From JAIOQA01 sp035493675 (GTDB lineage: Bacteria; Myxococcota_A; Polyangia; Haliangiales; Haliangiaceae): 14,240 nucleotides of DNA. The position numbers and the translations under genes are program-made. The stretch lies in NCBI GenBank assembly GCA_035493675.1, contig DATJIA010000234.1:1-14240 (forward strand), written 5' to 3'. Numbering within the stretch: the stretch's first letter is position 1; each line of letters starts with the position of its first letter. This document shows, in pieces, positions 12,133 to 14,240 of the stretch. The notes under the pieces are model-generated. The model did no database searches. It worked only from the letters and a program-made list of their open reading frames with translations, and had not been told where the DNA came from.

Positions 12133-13407
12133 CTACAGCTTCGCGAGCGCCTGCAGCTTGCCGAAGAAGGGCAGGGCGAGCGCGAGCAGATCGAGCTTCG
12201 GGTCGAGCTGCTTGCCGATGCCCTCGGTCACCGCGATCGCGATGTTCACCATCGTGAAGGTCGGGTTCGCGCGCACGCGATGGCGGCGCAGGATGCCCAT
12301 CACGTCGAACGCGACCTGCGAGACCGCGACCTCGCCGAGCGGCTTGCCCAGGTAGCGCGCGGTGAACGCGCAGACGTCGCGCTCGTAGGCCGGGTAGTCC
12401 TTCACCTTCGACGACGGCGACAGGTCGCTCATCATCTTCGCCATCGACTTGCCGTCACCCGACGCCCACGACGCGAAGAAGCGGGCGAAGTTGCGCCGGT
12501 TGTCCTCGTCGAGCTCCGCGGTCAAGCCGAGATCGAGGATCGCGACCTTGTCCTCGGGCGTGACGAAGATGTTGCCGGGATGGAGGTCGGCGTGGACGAA
12601 GCCGTCCTCGAAGACCATCTTCAATAATGTCCGGAAGCCGATCTTCGCGAGCCGGGCCGGATCCTTCGAGACCCGCCCGGCCTCGAGCACCTTCTTGCCG
12701 GTGACGAACGTCATCGTGAGCACGCGCACCGAGCACAGCTCTTCGATCAGATCGGGGAAGACGACGTCGGGGTCGCCCTTGAAGTTCGCGTGGAAGCGGC
12801 GGTTGTTGTCGGCCTCGATCGTGAGATCGATCTGCATGCGGATCGCGCGGCCGAACTCGTCGACGCTCTCGACCGGCGCCAACAAGCGGATCGAAGGGAC
12901 GAGCGCGACGACGTGCGCGAACCAGCGCATCACGGTCAGATCGAAGCGGACGATCTGCTCGATGCGCGGGCGGCGCACCTTGACCGCGACGTCGCGGCCG
13001 TCTTGCAAGGTCGCGCGGTGCACCTGGGCCACGCTCGCGCTCGCGATCGGCAGGACGTCGAAGCTCGCGAACAATTGATCGGGCGTCTTGCCGAAGTCCT
13101 GCAGGATCGTGCGCTCGACGTGCGCGAACGAGAACGCGCCGACGTCGTCCTGCAGCTTCTCGAGCGCGTGGATGATGTGCGGCGGGAACAGATCCGGCCG
13201 CGTCGACATGATCTGCCCGACTTTGACGAACGTTGCGCCGAGCCCGACCAGCAGCGACGCGAGCCGCTTCGCGAACCACGCTTGCCGCGCCGCTTTCCCG
13301 CGGAACGACAGCAAGAGCACGAGCCAGCCGCCGAACCAGAACAGGCCGTGCGCGAGCAGCAGCAGCGAGACCCACAGGCCACGCCCCACGAACCGGACGA
13401 CCTTCAC
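12133..13407 (-). CDS. UbiB/ABC1/ADCK-family atypical kinase
   Basis: 424-residue protein-kinase-like membrane-associated protein. Family members support ubiquinone or other isoprenoid lipid metabolism and act as ATPases rather than classical kinases. Family signatures: KxGQ motif KVGQIMSTRPDLFP (62-75), Ala-rich loop PIASASVAQVHRA (120-132) in place of a Gly-rich loop, K143 in VAVKVRRP, IEADNNRRF (198-206), catalytic VHADLHPGN (271-279, D274) and LDLG (291-294). Hydrophobic stretches at 10-34 and 384-396 are candidate membrane contacts. Length is near the bacterial norm, though shorter than E. coli UbiB. The start is GTG 13407, supported by AAGG seven bases upstream. No other quinone gene is nearby, so a specific role in ubiquinone or menaquinone synthesis is not shown. 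It is co-directional with the NTF2-like gene and divergent from thrS across 39 bp. Confidence 0.92.
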   Translation of the reverse strand: MKVVRFVGRGLWVSLLLLAHGLFWFGGWLVLLLSFRGKAARQAWFAKRLASLLVGLGATFVKVGQIMSTRPDLFPPHIIHALEKLQDDVGAFSFAHVERTILQDFGKTPDQLFASFDVLPIASASVAQVHRATLQDGRDVAVKVRRPRIEQIVRFDLTVMRWFAHVVALVPSIRLLAPVESVDEFGRAIRMQIDLTIEADNNRRFHANFKGDPDVVFPDLIEELCSVRVLTMTFVTGKKVLEAGRVSKDPARLAKIGFRTLLKMVFEDGFVHADLHPGNIFVTPEDKVAILDLGLTAELDEDNRRNFARFFASWASGDGKSMAKMMSDLSPSSKVKDYPAYERDVCAFTARYLGKPLGEVAVSQVAFDVMGILRRHRVRANPTFTMVNIAIAVTEGIGKQLDPKLDLLALALPFFGKLQALAKL

Positions 13408-13431
13408 GCGGCCACCTTAACGCGTATCGGG

Positions 13432-13437
13432 TAGACT
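13432..13437 (+). promoter_or_regulatory. Possible -10 element of thrS
   Basis: TAGACT matches the TAnnnT core and ends 9 nt before the thrS ATG. No matching -35 box is seen, and no Shine-Dalgarno site lies before the ATG. If used, the mRNA would have almost no leader. Weak evidence. Confidence 0.2.
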
Positions 13438-13446
13438 GCGCCTCCC

Positions 13447-14240
13447 ATGAACGAAGCCCACGTGACGATCACCCTGCCCGACGGCTCTCAGAAGCAAGTC
13501 GCGGCCGGTACGACGATCGCGGACTTCGTGCGCACCGAGATCGGACCGGGCCTCGCGAAGGCCGCGCTGTTCGCGCGCTTCGAAGGCGAAGACGTGGATC
13601 TGACCAAGAAGCTCGATCGCTCGGGCTCGCTCGCGGTCTTCACGTCGAAGAACCTCGAGGGCCTCGATCTCGTCCGCCACGACGCCGCGCACATCGTCGC
13701 GTCGGTCGTGCAGCGCCTGTTCCCCGGCACGCAGGTCACGATCGGCCCCACCACCGACGAGGGCTTCTACTACGACTTCCACCGCGAGACGCCGTTCACG
13801 CCGTCCGACCTGGAAGCGATCGAGAAGGCGGCGAACGAGGAGATCAAGAAGGACCTCCCGTTCGTGCGCAAGGAAGTCTCGAAGGAGGAGGCGCTCGCGC
13901 TGTTCGGCCGCCTCGGCGAGAAGTTCAAGCTCGAGATCATCGAGGACATCTTCGCGAAGGGCGCGAAGACGCTCTCGCTGTACGCGCACGGCGACTGGGT
14001 CGACTTCTGCCTCGGCCCGCACGGCCCGTCGACGGGACGGGTCGGCGTGATCAAGCTGCTCTCGGTCGCCGGCGCGTACTGGCGCGGCGATCATCGCAAC
14101 GCGCAGCTGCAGCGCATCTACGGCACCGCCTTCTTCACGCAGAAGGAGCTCGACGCGTGGGTGCACCAGCAGGAAGAAGCGCGCAAGCGCGATCACCGCA
14201 AGCTCGGCAAGGAGCTCGACCTGTTCGCGTTCCACCCCGC
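13447..14240 (+). CDS. thrS: Threonyl-tRNA synthetase, N-terminal part (cut by window edge)
   Basis: Charges tRNA-Thr with threonine in the cytoplasm. Only the first 264 codons plus two bases lie in the window. TGS domain at 1-67 (VTITLPDGSQKQV). The editing/SAD domain (about 70-230) keeps the two halves of its metal-like site: HDAAH (H78, H82) and D-x-C-x3-H (D186, C188, H192), so hydrolysis of mischarged Ser-tRNA-Thr should be intact. IGPTTDEGFYYDF and AGAYWRGDHRNAQLQRIYGTAFF are strong thrS signatures, and EEARKRDHRKLGKELDLF marks the linker to the catalytic domain, which is off the right edge. ATG 13447 agrees with the conserved TGS start, though no Shine-Dalgarno site precedes it. Divergent from the UbiB-like gene; no functional tie is implied. 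Confidence 0.97.
   Translation, partial: MNEAHVTITLPDGSQKQVAAGTTIADFVRTEIGPGLAKAALFARFEGEDVDLTKKLDRSGSLAVFTSKNLEGLDLVRHDAAHIVASVVQRLFPGTQVTIGPTTDEGFYYDFHRETPFTPSDLEAIEKAANEEIKKDLPFVRKEVSKEEALALFGRLGEKFKLEIIEDIFAKGAKTLSLYAHGDWVDFCLGPHGPSTGRVGVIKLLSVAGAYWRGDHRNAQLQRIYGTAFFTQKELDAWVHQQEEARKRDHRKLGKELDLFAFHP

Noticed and set aside
13421..13455. Divergent promoter for the UbiB-like gene (TTCATG-17 bp-GATACG on the minus strand)
   Set aside because: Only about three consensus matches in each box; too weak to list as a feature.

Overview
The window is GC-rich chromosomal DNA, almost fully coding, and most likely from a myxobacterium (Myxococcota; possibly the Haliangiales/Kofleriaceae side, which is an inference). 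The evidence is a protein with a MYXO-CTERM-like tail (Cys-Ser-Cys, membrane helix, Arg cluster), several lipoproteins with Pro/Asp/Ala-rich spacers, a PknB-type Ser/Thr kinase beside an FHA-GAF sigma54 activator, and strong G/C third-position codon bias. No rRNA, tRNA, CRISPR array, transposase or phage gene is visible.

Layout. (a) 1-2031, minus: the 5' part of a DeaD/CsdA-like RNA helicase gene whose motif II reads DECD. Its C-terminal tail is Arg/Gly-rich and then an Arg/Glu hexapeptide repeat that runs off the left edge. A good sigma70-type promoter lies at 2238-2266, leaving a leader of about 200 nt. (b) 2274-9109, minus: five tightly packed genes in the order membrane Ser/Thr kinase, TPR-like membrane protein, FHA-GAF-AAA+-Fis sigma54 activator, small lipoprotein, large carboxypeptidase-regulatory-like lipoprotein. 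Three of the four junctions overlap and the fourth gap is 38 nt. (c) 9172-11255, plus: three genes 5 and 12 nt apart, for a lamin-tail-like MYXO-CTERM surface protein, a VOC/glyoxalase-fold protein and an unrecognised lipoprotein. (d) 11259-13407, minus: a UbiB/ABC1 kinase-like protein followed 10 nt later by an exported NTF2/SnoaL-like protein; this pair converges on (c) with a 3-nt gap. (e) 13447 to the right edge, plus: threonyl-tRNA synthetase, divergent from the UbiB gene across 39 bp.

How the genes may work together. Region (b) reads as one signalling unit. A transmembrane kinase with an extracytoplasmic PEGA-like sensor is made together with a sigma54 activator and three envelope proteins. 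The activator keeps GAFTGA, Walker A, Walker B and the Fis helix-turn-helix, but its FHA domain lacks the residues that normally bind phosphothreonine, so the expected kinase-to-FHA relay may not work in the textbook way. This is the part most worth a second look, with the helicase (DECD box plus hexapeptide tail) next. The window also shows a strong excess of GATC, partly because Asp codon GAT is used mainly in front of a C.
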